30,054 bases of DNA from Mikrocytos mackini (GCA_030180075.1 JASNJN010000480.1:1-30054), one strand, 5' to 3'. Shown: positions 20,281 through 29,986, counted from the first letter of the stretch. Translations and numbers: made by a program. The notes: generated by a model not told the origin, from the sequence alone.

Positions 20281-20567
20281 GGATGATTTAGAAGGTCATC
20301 GTACTTTAATATTTTAGATTTCAAAAATTAATCCTAAATTGCCAAGGAAAGCATATCGACGCATTTAATCTATTCAAGGCATTGAAACATGAGCGGCAGA
20401 TATGTCGAGGCCACTTTTCCAAAAAAAATTTTTTGTAATGTTCAATACAGAACAACTGCAATTTTTAAAACTTTGCTTGATTTACCTATATTTTATTTGT
20501 ATCATATGTAAGAGCAGTATACTTGTGTGTTATAAACTAAAATTTTTTGCTTATGTAGAACAGATAA
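20281..20567. other. Spacer between the gypsy fossil and the MULE relic
   Basis: AT-rich with no recognised gene or LTR. The boundary of the gypsy fragment within 20230-20330 cannot be placed exactly. Confidence 0.35.
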
Positions 20568-21439
20568 CCTGTTAACAAAGAAGCCAACAGCAATAAGGTT
20601 GTCTTTATGTCTCATACACAGCGTAATATAATAACCCATCACAAGAAGATAAGCACCATGTTAGATTTTAAGAATTCCGTCTGTATTACAAATGATGGGT
20701 TTGTTTTTCGTTCACATAAAATCACACGCATTAAAGAAAACAAGTGTGATACAAGTTGCAAGCTAATATGTCATAAATGTAAAGTTTGTTTCCACCAATA
20801 CAAATGTGATGATTGCCTGAGTTTTCGACAAAGTAAAAACTTTGTAAGCACATACACTTCTGTGTTCAGTTCGCAAGCGAGCCCGAAAAGAATGTACTCC
20901 ACATAACACGTTTAACTGATAAAGAAAAAGAAGAGAAACCAAAAGTATCAAGCACAAAAGTTTACAATAATCCTAGAATAATAGAAAACAATAAAGGCGA
21001 AATTAAACAGATACATGTGGCAACGAGATGTAGACAAATTTCCAATGACATAATAGAACGTTTAAAAGGTCAGAGAGATAATCAGCTCACTAACTTTTTA
21101 GAGGACTTAGAGTTATTACAAGTAAAGTATAAAGAATTGGACGATATGAACGACTTTAAGATATTGAATGAACAATCTGATAAATGTTTTTAAAAACGAA
21201 CACAAAGGAATTTCATAAAAACAATCTTAAAAAGAAAACCAAGAAAGAACGTACAAGAGCTTAAAGATTCTGATATTGTCTGTAATAAGTGTTTTATGAA
21301 GGACGATTCAATATTAGACAAGACCTTACCAATTGAATGGGTCGGATGTGAGTCATGTTCCAAGTGGTACCATAAATATTGTGTATCAGATGATTTTCTG
21401 ATTAACGAAGTAGGGGAAACGATATTCAATTGTTGTTAA
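20568..21439 (+). pseudogene. C-terminal relic of a second MULE family with SWIM and PHD zinc fingers
   Basis: The frame opening at 20568 encodes a conserved pattern, CKLICHKCKVCFHQYKCDDC, then SFRQSKNF. One base is missing near 20841-20844; the next frame continues CKHIHFCVQF, completing a SWIM zinc finger (C-x-C...C-x-H) of the type found in MULE-derived proteins. After a charged helical linker, one in-frame TAA (21191-21193) interrupts the chain. The frame then continues to a PHD-like finger, CNKC...GCESCSKWYHKYC (21281-21385), and the stop at 21439. The DDE domain is missing upstream. This family is not the one at 11447-13529, whose SWIM and tail differ. An extra Asp makes the SWIM pair C-D-D-C. 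A host regulator with SWIM and PHD is possible but less likely, given the breaks and the surroundings. Confidence 0.65.
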
Positions 21440-22041
21440 TTATTTAATTTCTTAATTAGACTTCCGAATAAACAATTACCTTTATCTAATTTGTCTAAAA
21501 TATCATATTTTCCGTGTATTAAGTTTAAATTTTATTGATATATGCGCATATCAATTGAATTTAGCTCCTTTGTTCATTTCCTAGTTGTTTGTTACTATAT
21601 TATGTGACCGGAAACTTATTGATTGGTTATAAACGGTCGTATGCGAATTGAATATAATAAACATGTGTTTCGAAAGACACCACTTCTTATATTGTGTTCA
21701 AGAAAATACAAACTTCAGTTTACTCGTAATTCTGTGCTGTAAGTCTCATGTGTTTTACGGGCGTTCAAGGTCTGTATTTATGCGTCCACGAAATGTATCG
21801 AATCAACCCAATTAAAGACGATTGTGGATGATCTGTTATCCCCATGTTGAGTTGTGTTGGTTTTTTCATGTTGATCAAGTCCTTCCATACATGTTTTTAT
21901 AATAAGATAAATTTGTAAAATTTAAAAGTTGGAAATATAAAACAAACTTGTTATCTAGCCCCATAATGACAAATAACAACTTTTGCATCTGTTTTACCTT
22001 ATTTATACAACATAAATAATATTTGGAGGTCAATATTCACT
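21440..22041. other. Spacer upstream of membrane paralogue 1
   Basis: No gene recognised. An A/T tract (GTAAAATTTAAAAGTTGG, about 21915-21932) resembles the upstream signals of other genes. An ATG at 21966 opens only 17 codons, in a different frame from the paralogue. Confidence 0.4.
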
Positions 22042-23223
22042 TTGAAAATCAACATACATTCTTTAAAATATGCTTTGTCAAAATTAAGAGAGTACCAAAC
22101 TTCGTCGAGGCGAAAGAAACTAGTAATATCGACCGGTATAGCCCTCATTCTACTCACAACAACAGTGCTAATTGTTTGGTTTGCAGGTCGGGGTGAAAAA
22201 GTACAAATAACCCCTAGAAATCCCCGTCCTTCGTCTTCATCTTCACCTTTGCCGGCTACAGAATCAGAAGAAAATACCTCAATCAAGCCAGAATGGCCAA
22301 AATTAAGAATTGAATCGTTTTCTGACCCAGTACACGACTTAATAATATCCGTTTATGGTTTCTTACAATTCAATACCCTTGTTAATAATCCTGAAAAAAA
22401 GCCTTTTGACACGGGAAATCCAATCATGTCAATAAATCCAATTAACAAAGATTTGTTCAACAATTATAAAATATTATACATTTCTTTTTATAATTGTTAT
22501 AAAGGAAGGACAGAAAGAAATAAATCATTTGATAAACAAACAAAGAAACAAAAAGAAACCAATTTAGCTATCGGAATGCTTGAGTATGTAAAGCAATTAA
22601 ACAAATTTTACGCATCCTTAGAACTTACAACAAATAAACTTTTAAACTTTGAAAGTAATGAATGGGATATTCAAACAATAGTGGCCAATTATTTGTTTGG
22701 CTTTAATTTATCTCTATTAGCGGGATTTATAGAAATCCATAATAAAGAATTACTGTTTGCAGAAGAAAGATTGAAAAGTAATAAAAGTTTGAATGATTTA
22801 ACACAACATTATTTGAAAGAAATGGAGGAACTGAGCAAAGAAGCGTATGCAGACAAAAAGGAAATTGAAATTATTAATGGAAAACAAGCTGAAATACATT
22901 GGGTTAAAGATTACGACAAATTCTTAAAACTGGCCAAAAATGTTATAGGATTACTTTATTTGACTATTTTTACAATAGACGACGAGTTAAATGTAATTGG
23001 AATTTGGGAACCCGTTTCGGTTTTTTTGAACACAAATTTGGAAAATGGGGATAAAGTAATAAAAACAATGATAGATGAAATATGTGCAAATATTCTTGTA
23101 GACATGGGCAAAAGATATAGTAATGATAAAGGGATTGAAGATGATATAAAGAAAGAATGTTTCGAACAATTGACTAAGGCAGCATATAGTGTTTTAGAGA
23201 ATTATGATCAAGATGACAAATAA
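22042..23223 (+). CDS. Signal-anchor membrane protein, paralogue 1 (no ATG before the membrane segment)
   Basis: The frame is about 393 codons from a TTG at 22042. It has a basic N-terminus (SSRRKK), one hydrophobic segment (about residues 27-48, ending VLIVWFAG), a Ser/Pro-rich linker, and a helical Lys/Glu-rich domain of about 300 residues. It is probably a type II single-pass membrane protein with the large domain in the ER lumen or outside the cell. It is clearly paralogous to 25248-26387; the two align from about residue 128 onward and again over the membrane segment. Over 22741-23163 the DNA differs at a single base. The frame is open back to a TGA at 21967 without any ATG, and the first in-frame ATG falls after the membrane segment. 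So this copy starts at a non-AUG codon, has lost its start, or has a sequencing error. Family not recognised; probably lineage-specific. Confidence 0.65.
   Translation: MKINIHSLKYALSKLREYQTSSRRKKLVISTGIALILLTTTVLIVWFAGRGEKVQITPRNPRPSSSSSPLPATESEENTSIKPEWPKLRIESFSDPVHDLIISVYGFLQFNTLVNNPEKKPFDTGNPIMSINPINKDLFNNYKILYISFYNCYKGRTERNKSFDKQTKKQKETNLAIGMLEYVKQLNKFYASLELTTNKLLNFESNEWDIQTIVANYLFGFNLSLLAGFIEIHNKELLFAEERLKSNKSLNDLTQHYLKEMEELSKEAYADKKEIEIINGKQAEIHWVKDYDKFLKLAKNVIGLLYLTIFTIDDELNVIGIWEPVSVFLNTNLENGDKVIKTMIDEICANILVDMGKRYSNDKGIEDDIKKECFEQLTKAAYSVLENYDQDDK
22741..23163 (+). repeat. Near-identical tract shared with 25887-26309
   Basis: 423 bp aligned without gaps (constant offset 3146) with one visible difference, at 22875 (T here, G in the other copy). 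Sequence on both sides is clearly diverged, including the coding sequence just upstream and the last 20 or so codons downstream. Sharp edges inside a coding sequence point to recent gene conversion. Confidence 0.85.
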
Positions 23224-23593
23224 GAAGAAGGGAGGTATAAAGAATATAACTAAGTATACATGATTGGTAAAAAGTGAATTAACAGACGAACAATAGTGAT
23301 TCGGACAATCCTTTTGTGAAATGCCAACATGGTTTAGATTCAGTCCGAAGTTCAAAACAAATATGGACTTCTTGAAAATATAAACAAACAAACACTTTTC
23401 CCCTTAAAATTATATTACCGTCGAAATCTAAATTATTATTCTTTAATATGTTTTAGATTATGAAAAGAAATACTAAAAAAATTATTTACTTATTTTAGTT
23501 GCCCATTAACAACTTTATTAATATTTTCATCACACACGTTGTTAATTAAAATAATATTATCCAGCATATTTAATACCATTATCAAAATACAAT
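23224..23593. other. Spacer between paralogue 1 and the decayed minus-strand gene
   Basis: AT-rich; nothing recognised. The two genes converge here. Confidence 0.4.
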
Positions 23594-25004
23594 CTAAGCG
23601 TTGAACTTATGTAAACCTAACCAAAAACACTCCAATATAATTATTCTTTTCAATTCCTCATAATAATCTTCTGGCTCAGTTTCCAAACATTTCTTTCCTT
23701 CTTTTTATCCTTTCAACCAATTTATTAATTGATTCATTAACATATCTATTCTCATTCTCATTTAAACTCTTTACACTTTTCTCACTATTCTTAAAATTAG
23801 ACCCTACTGACATATCATTGTTTATACTTCTTGTTTAACTTGATTCATCTACACCCATATGTTCCATCATTTTTGCACGTTCCAAATTATTGTAAAGTTT
23901 CAAATATAAAATCTATGCGCCTTTCACAAAAGTATCTCTTCTATCTTTCAAAAACTTATAAATTTCACTGTAAAATACTTTTCTAGTATTTATAATCCCA
24001 TTGCTGTTTTCTTCGTCAATAACTTTTATATTATTTAACGCTTTTATTTCAGATTGAATTAAACAAATTGTTTCTTCTAAACAATTTTCTAGTTCGTTTC
24101 TACGTTTTTTCTTATTGTTAAATAAATCAAATAAATTATCTGTGTTTTAATTTTAAATCTATCAAGCGAATATTTCCATTCTTTTGTGTTAACAGTAACT
24201 TTATTAAACAACCCGTTAAAGGCACTACTGTCAAAAAGTTTATCAATTAGTGTGTTTATTTTTGTAGCCTTAGTATTGTACGTTTCTATTTTTTAGTGTC
24301 TTCATCTTCATCTTATATGATGATGTTATTGAATTCAGAACTTTGGAATATGTTCACGCTAAACTCAGAGTTTAGAGTGTTTAAAAGTTCAGTTATTTCA
24401 TTTAATTCGTTTTTAATAACTTCTTTGTTTATAGACTTTATAAAAATAATTAGTTTGTGTTTAAATGTTTGGAAAGCCTTTACTCTATTAACAATATAAT
24501 TTTTAACCCAATGATATTTATTGTTATATTGCACTCCTTTATAATTACCCGTACATTTGTACTTAATTGTTGCATCTTGGTACCAAATGTCTTCATTTGT
24601 AATGTTTTGTATGTGGAAGTATAAGTTTGACAGTTCTTTATAAATAAAAGAAATGGCATTTGTTTTATTTTCCATTTCAAAACTCTTGTATGCATTGAGG
24701 TTGTGAATTAAATTGGGCGTATCTTCTACTATGTCATCCGATGAAAGACTGTCCGTTTGTAATTTGTTCTCAGGGAGAAGGGCATTCTTTAAGTTTGAAT
24801 ATTCAATGGCGATTTGGCCTCTCTTTGTACTAATATCAGACTTAAATGCATTTTAGAGACCAGAGAGATCTATATCGCTTAATACTAAATGAATGGCAAA
24901 TGCTGCGTCTAAAGGAAAGGATGAGATTTGGTGGTAGTCTGAGAAAAGAGTTTTGGAGGATTATTGTTTGGTGAAATCAGAGGAGCGAGGACAGATATAT
25001 CCAT
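23594..25004 (-). pseudogene. Decayed host gene, about 470 codons, unrecognised
   Basis: Reading the minus strand from the ATG at 25004, a continuous protein-like sequence can be followed through several frames to a stop at 23594. Pieces in order: MDISVLAPLISPNNN; SSFPLDAAFAIHLVLSDIDL (after a slip near 24932); a stop near 24855; then a long open piece down to 24311 that includes IWYQDATIKYKC and KYHWVKNYIVNRVKAFQTF. After more stops and slips near 24290-24250 come SSAFNGLFNKVTVNTKEWKY and LENCLEETICLIQSEIKALN. After stops near 23912 and 23837 come INKLVERIKR and CLETEPEDYYEELKRIII. I count about eight breaks. It is Lys/Asn/Ile-rich and helical, with no obvious signal peptide. It shows no similarity by eye to its flanking membrane paralogues. 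The gene family is unknown. The number and spread of breaks argue for true decay, not sequencing error. Confidence 0.65.
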
Positions 25005-25247
25005 TGTTGATTTGTTGACTATCACTACTTATATTATATTGTCTTACTTATGGCTTTTGTGATCTGTTCTTTGGTAAAGCTGTTTGATGTTGTGTCTTGA
25101 AATTTTTTTAATTTTTCAGAATCGAATCAGACTTCCTGTTACTTTTCAAAGTCCGAGGCCTTCGGCATTCTTATCCAGCCATACACAAATAAATTGGCAT
25201 AAATACTATCACCTCAGACGTACATAAAACATCCAAATCACCCCAAA

Positions 25248-26387
25248 ATGATTTTTATGTCAACAAAACCAAAAACATACAAAAAATCATCTAAAAAGAA
25301 GAAACCTGTGTTCGCAATTTGTATAGCCACTCTGCTCATAACAACAACCGTGTTGGTAATTTGGTTCGCAGGCCAAGGCGTTAAAAAACAAACCCCAAAG
25401 AACTCAAACCCACCAAAGAGACAAAATATGCCTTCATTTAGAATCTCATTCAACTACAGCAGCCATGACTCTGTGAATGACTTAATGATACCCGTTGGAA
25501 AATTCATAAAAAACAACACACTTATTGACGTTTCAAATTTAGACCAATTCGACGAATTAAACCCAATAATGTCAATAAATACAATTAACGAAGATTTGTT
25601 CAACGATTATAAAATATTATACAGTTCTCTTTATAATTGTTATAAAGGAAGGACAGAAAGAAATAAATCATTTGGTAAACAAACAAAGAAACAAAAAGAA
25701 ACCAATTTAGCTATCGAAGTGCTTGAGTATGTAAAGCAATTAAACAAATTTTACACATCCTTAGAACTTACAACAAATAAACTTTTAAACTTTGAAAGTA
25801 ATGAAAAATTAAAAGTACAGGAAGTTGTGGCAAATTATTTGTTTGGTTTTAATTTATCTCTGTTAATGGGATTTATGGTGTTACGTAATAAAGAATTACT
25901 GTTTGCAGAAGAAAGATTGAAAAGTAATAAAAGTTTGAATGATTTAACACAACATTATTTGAAAGAAATGGAGGAACTGAGCAAAGAAGCGTATGCAGAC
26001 AAAAAGGAAATTGAAATTATGAATGGAAAACAAGCTGAAATACATTGGGTTAAAGATTACGACAAATTCTTAAAACTGGCCAAAAATGTTATAGGATTAC
26101 TTTATTTGACTATTTTTACAATAGACGACGAGTTAAATGTAATTGGAATTTGGGAACCCGTTTCGGTTTTTTTGAACACAAATTTGGAAAATGGGGATAA
26201 AGTAATAAAAACAATGATAGATGAAATATGTGCAAATATTCTTGTAGACATGGGCAAAAGATATAGTAATGATAAAGGGATTGAAGATGATATAAAGAAA
26301 GAATGTTTCAATGAACTAGTTGAACTAGCAAATACAAGTTTGGAAAAATACTTTGGAGAAAATGATAAAATGAAGATAAATAAATAG
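25248..26387 (+). CDS. Signal-anchor membrane protein, paralogue 2
   Basis: 379 aa from the ATG at 25248 (a second ATG, codon 4, would also do). The N-terminus is basic (SSKKKK) and is followed by a hydrophobic segment at about 20-41 ending VLVIWFAG. Then come a short Pro/Asn-rich linker and the same helical Lys/Glu-rich domain as paralogue 1. Predicted as a type II single-pass membrane protein. The two copies diverge strongly in the linker and the first third of the large domain, are similar from about 25570, and are nearly identical in DNA over 25887-26309. The C-terminal 25 residues differ again. No domain I can name. A lineage-specific multigene family of surface or secretory-pathway proteins is likely but is inference. 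Confidence 0.75.
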   Translation: MIFMSTKPKTYKKSSKKKKPVFAICIATLLITTTVLVIWFAGQGVKKQTPKNSNPPKRQNMPSFRISFNYSSHDSVNDLMIPVGKFIKNNTLIDVSNLDQFDELNPIMSINTINEDLFNDYKILYSSLYNCYKGRTERNKSFGKQTKKQKETNLAIEVLEYVKQLNKFYTSLELTTNKLLNFESNEKLKVQEVVANYLFGFNLSLLMGFMVLRNKELLFAEERLKSNKSLNDLTQHYLKEMEELSKEAYADKKEIEIMNGKQAEIHWVKDYDKFLKLAKNVIGLLYLTIFTIDDELNVIGIWEPVSVFLNTNLENGDKVIKTMIDEICANILVDMGKRYSNDKGIEDDIKKECFNELVELANTSLEKYFGENDKMKINK

Positions 26388-26524
26388 TGTATAAATATTA
26401 TAGCTTGAAGAAATATTAATTTGTAATTAATATCACAATGTAACATAAATACAGAACTAATCATTTTAGTTTCATTATAAGGAATATACATTGAATTTAA
26501 CATGACATAAAAATAACATTAATA

Positions 26525-27352
26525 TTATTTAACCTTATTTTTGAAATTCGCTTTTTTCGCATTTTTTATCATTAAAAACAGCATACCAATCACCATTATC
26601 AAGAAAATACCCGAAAGCACTCCGAATATTATAGCCAATCCTTTATAGGTCTGTATTTTTATGTCGTTCAGTTTATCATTCTTTTTATCTCCAAACATGT
26701 GGCCATGGATAAAATTTATTTCGTAATAAGTGTCGTAATAAAAAACAAACCGAAGGTACATTTCAGGGTAATCTAAATTGCCGCTGCAATGTTCCAATTT
26801 ATAGCCTGTTTGTTCTAAACTAGGGTCTATTTCAAACCTTGTTTCTAGTTTGAACATGGTATTTTCGAATTTCGGGAGTTTAATTATGGTCTCGAATTCT
26901 AATTGGCGTAAAGCAAAAGGATCATCTTCTGGATTAATGACTTCAGAAATTTGTTGAGTGTTGCTGACTATTTCGACGAAAGAAGCCTTTAGGGTCGATG
27001 TTTTTTCATATTCTAAAATACGAGCTTCCAGCTCAGATTTTGCCTTTTTCTGGAACTGCAAAGGGTCTAAACTTGGAGACCCATCGCTATCGTTTTCTTT
27101 ATATGCGACAACTCCCAGTTCCATATTGTTAATGCTGAATTCATACATTCCATCCCTAGAATTATATGTTAACTTCATACAGACATCTTCGAAGTTCTTG
27201 CATTGAAAATAAATGAAAACTTCAAGACTCTTTGAATTTTCATCAGTATCTGAATCGTGATCAAAATAGCTTATTCCAAATGGCATGTCAAGTTTGATTC
27301 CTTTAGAAGAGAGTGATACCGCAACTAGGGAAGAGAGAAGAAGTAAAAACAT
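26525..27352 (-). CDS. Type I membrane protein with signal peptide, unrecognised
   Basis: 275 aa from the ATG at 27352. The N-terminus MFLLLLSSLVAVSLSS is a clear signal peptide. A mostly polar, acidic luminal or extracellular domain of about 220 residues follows, with three Cys. A single membrane span lies at about 238-262 (GLAIIFGVLSGIFLIMVIGM...), and the short basic tail NAKKANFKNKVK is cytosolic. The end KNKVK has Lys at -3 and -5, fitting the KxKxx ER-retrieval pattern, so residence in the ER or early secretory pathway is plausible. It converges on paralogue 2 with a 137-bp gap. An A/T palindromic tract (27385-27404) sits just upstream of the start. Family not recognised. Confidence 0.75.
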   Translation of the reverse strand: MFLLLLSSLVAVSLSSKGIKLDMPFGISYFDHDSDTDENSKSLEVFIYFQCKNFEDVCMKLTYNSRDGMYEFSINNMELGVVAYKENDSDGSPSLDPLQFQKKAKSELEARILEYEKTSTLKASFVEIVSNTQQISEVINPEDDPFALRQLEFETIIKLPKFENTMFKLETRFEIDPSLEQTGYKLEHCSGNLDYPEMYLRFVFYYDTYYEINFIHGHMFGDKKNDKLNDIKIQTYKGLAIIFGVLSGIFLIMVIGMLFLMIKNAKKANFKNKVK

Positions 27353-27662
27353 AGCGTTGAGAAGATAACCGTAAGAATCAAATGTTTTAAAAATTTAATT
27401 TTCAAAAAAAGCAAATATTTTTATTACCTCTTTTATATCCTTTATGCTGCCTATTCTGTTTCCCTAGCTCAAATATGATAATTATACTCCTAGGATAATT
27501 GGCTTTTTTTTCGGCATGCGTTTTATGGTGGGATTTGGTTTTCAACTTATGCGCATTTTATATGAAATGCGCCGAACATTTATCATTCAAGTATAACACG
27601 AGTGTGGTATAATAGTTATACAATTAATAGGCGGGCTGCAAAGCCATCACAGATGTTATTAT
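27353..27662. promoter_or_regulatory. Upstream region of the type I membrane protein
   Basis: 27385-27404 reads, on the minus strand, as AAAATTAAATTTTTAAAA and flanks, almost the same as the tract before the gene at 4082. Further out, a perfect hairpin GCGCATTT-6-AAATGCGC lies at 27551-27572. The hairpin's role is unknown. Confidence 0.4.
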
Positions 27663-28133
27663 TAGGGCTCCCAAAAAGCAATTTTTCAAAATTGCATATG
27701 ATTATTATTACATCATTTTAACGCTCTAGAACAATTTTCAGATCCTGTAGAGCCTCTGGTAGCGATATTTAAAAGCAATAAAAGGCAATAAAGCAATTTT
27801 GGGCAATTTTTAGGTAAATTGACAAAAATAACAGCAATTTGGCGTAATAAATGGAATTATTTGAGTTGTTAATCTGGCAAAATTCAAATAAAAATTTTTT
27901 ACGAAAAATCAAAAATGAAATTCACCATATTTATCATTAATAGTTATTTAATATCGCTATTAATACATAAACAGAATTATTTTGTCATTTCAGGTTATTT
28001 TTTGGAAGGAATTTTCCCAATTTTATAATAAAATGGATGGATTTTCATCGTTTTAGAGGCAATTTGGCGCAAAGAATGCATGTTTTTAAGGCAATTTCCT
28101 ATATAAATATAAAAGCAATTTCTGGGAGCCCTA
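27663..28133. mobile_element. hAT-like non-autonomous element (MITE), 471 bp
   Basis: The ends are perfect 11-bp inverted repeats, TAGGGCTCCCA (27663) and TGGGAGCCCTA (28133). Similarity continues less perfectly into AAAAGCAATTT. The motif GCAATT occurs at least seven times on the same strand inside it (about 27679, 27793, 27803, 27833, 28059, 28091 and 28115), clustered towards both ends, as expected of subterminal transposase-binding motifs in hAT elements. There is no coding capacity. The 8-bp flanks (GTTATTAT and CTTATAAC) match only partly, so the target duplication is decayed or absent. The hAT assignment rests on the TAGGG-type ends. Confidence 0.7.
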
Positions 28134-28626
28134 CTTATAACCGGTGTACTTACCTTTTGAGTGTTCCTCCGGTTGAAAGTATTTGCCCCCATTTTCCTAC
28201 TGTTTAACTCCAGTGAGATACTCGGCAAACAAAACAAGAATTAACATCGACACTTTTTTGCCCAAAGTCGTCCGAAAAATATATGTGTTGTTTCTCATAA
28301 GATTTTAACATAAATTGAAAGTTAAAAATTAAAAAATTTTATTTGGCCAAAATATTTTCCATTTTCAAGTTTTGGACCAGATTTTCCAAACTTTATGATA
28401 AAAAATTTGACGAAAATTAATTTTGTTTTGTAAAATGAATATTATTTTGAAATAATTGAGCTTAAAATCTATCAATTAAGATATATTAACAATAAAATAA
28501 CTGTAGAGTGGTCGTACCTTATGATGGTACTATGAACCTCTTAGTGCTTGTCACTAATACCAAACCTTTTTAAATAATTAATTTTTATAATTTCTTAAAA
28601 CATTTACATAAAGTTTTATTCATTGT
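28134..28626. other. Spacer before the SAP-like ORF
   Basis: No gene recognised. It is AT-rich, with an AACCGG...CCGGTT inverted repeat at about 28139-28176 and A/T tracts near 28318-28341. Confidence 0.35.
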
Positions 28627-28940
28627 ATGGCGACATCGAAAACTTGTTTGAGTCATCTTGACTCAATTCTGAATGCGATAGACAACGAGCTGCTGTTTGA
28701 GGCCCTAGTATTCACAGGGCTCAAAGATGCAAACTTCATGGGAACAGACGAAGTGTCTGAGGGATTTAAAGAGTACTTTAAGGCGAAGCTGAACGATTGG
28801 GAGAGTAACGACTTGGCCTCCCTAAGAAGAGAAGCGGCAATACGCCAGTTAAAGATCTCAGCCAGCGCCACAAAAGCCTCAGTAGTAGATGCACTGGGAT
28901 GGTACTACCTCGAGAATTTCGAGAAGAACATAACCAGAGG
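28627..28940 (+). pseudogene. 5' fragment of an ORF with a SAP-like motif, cut by an insertion
   Basis: From the ATG at 28627, about 105 codons of well-formed, acidic, helical protein are present. Residues about 60-95 (LRREAAIRQLKIS...KASVVDALGWYYLENF) resemble a SAP motif, a small helix-turn-helix DNA-binding fold. At 28941 it runs into the terminal repeat of the hAT-like element, and the remaining 38 codons to 29055 are transposon sequence. GC content and codon use are closer to the transposon ORFs than to the host genes, so it could come from a mobile element (for example a gag-like region) or from a host gene. I cannot decide which. Confidence 0.5.
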
Positions 28941-29986
28941 TAGAGTTTGCAATTGCGAATGCGAATGTTCGAGTATTCGAATGTTTTTGGCGTGTAAACG
29001 AATGTTATTCGAAAAACGAACATTCGACTGTTTTCAAACACAAATTCCTGTCTAATAAGTAGACATATAATGATTGTAACAAATATATTATTAATAGGCC
29101 ATTATCTGTTGGTTATAGATATTTATATTTAATTTTTAATATTTGAATTCATGTATGGTTCCGATTGGTGTTGTAGTATTAATTTCCGGGAAATGGCCNN
29201 TTAAAATAGAAATTCCGTACTTTAGGACATATTTAACCATATTTAACGGGAAATTGCTGGGGAAAATTCTCGAATTCTTGAGATTTTTTGACATAAATGT
29301 CCAGATTCCTAGTATAGTTTTCCTGACTTTCGAAAATTGTGAATTCTGTCTATAAATAATGTTGCCAACAGACGGCTTAAAACATTGAAGTTTAATGGAG
29401 TAGTTAAATTTACCCTTCTTTAGATACAATCCCCTTCTTCGTACTTTCAAATTTTTTTATAGGTTATCGCACAATACTGTTAAATGGGAACTTAGTATCT
29501 ATTGATTCAATCAAGACTGCTTCAAGCCGATATTATAACAAATATATATATATTAATCTTATGCACAAATAGCCAGAATGTCGTTTTTATATCCTTCGTC
29601 GTATTATTTATCTTATATGTTGGTTATATTAAGAAAATGAAAAACAATAAAGATGTGATGCAGAGAAAGATATAAGTATAAAATCATCATAACTTATATT
29701 AATTCTGATTAAATTCCTGAATATAATTCATAGATAGTTGTGCAATACAGTATTATTTGCATATAAATGTGTGTCTTTCATAAAATTTCAACCATTTGCA
29801 TTGATAGTTTGGTTATCATTACTTTTTTGGGGTAGAAAATTAAGCTTGAGCATCCTATTTCTAATACGAAATATAATCCGAATAAAGAAAGTACATATAA
29901 TCTAAAAAATGAAAAATCAATCGAACATTCGTACGAATGTACCGTTATTCGATTGATTTCAGACCAATCGAATATTGCAAACTCTA
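28941..29986. mobile_element. hAT-like non-autonomous element, 1.05 kb
   Basis: The outer ends are a 13-bp inverted repeat, TAGAGTTTGCAAT at 28941 and ATTGCAAACTCTA at 29986. Further inward both sides carry many CGAATGTTCGA / TCGAACATTCG-type short palindromes (28960-29035 and 29920-29960). The interior is AT-rich and non-coding. Two ambiguous bases lie at 29199-29200. No clear 8-bp duplication is seen (flanks ACCAGAGG and ATGACGAT). It interrupts the SAP-like ORF. Confidence 0.65.
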
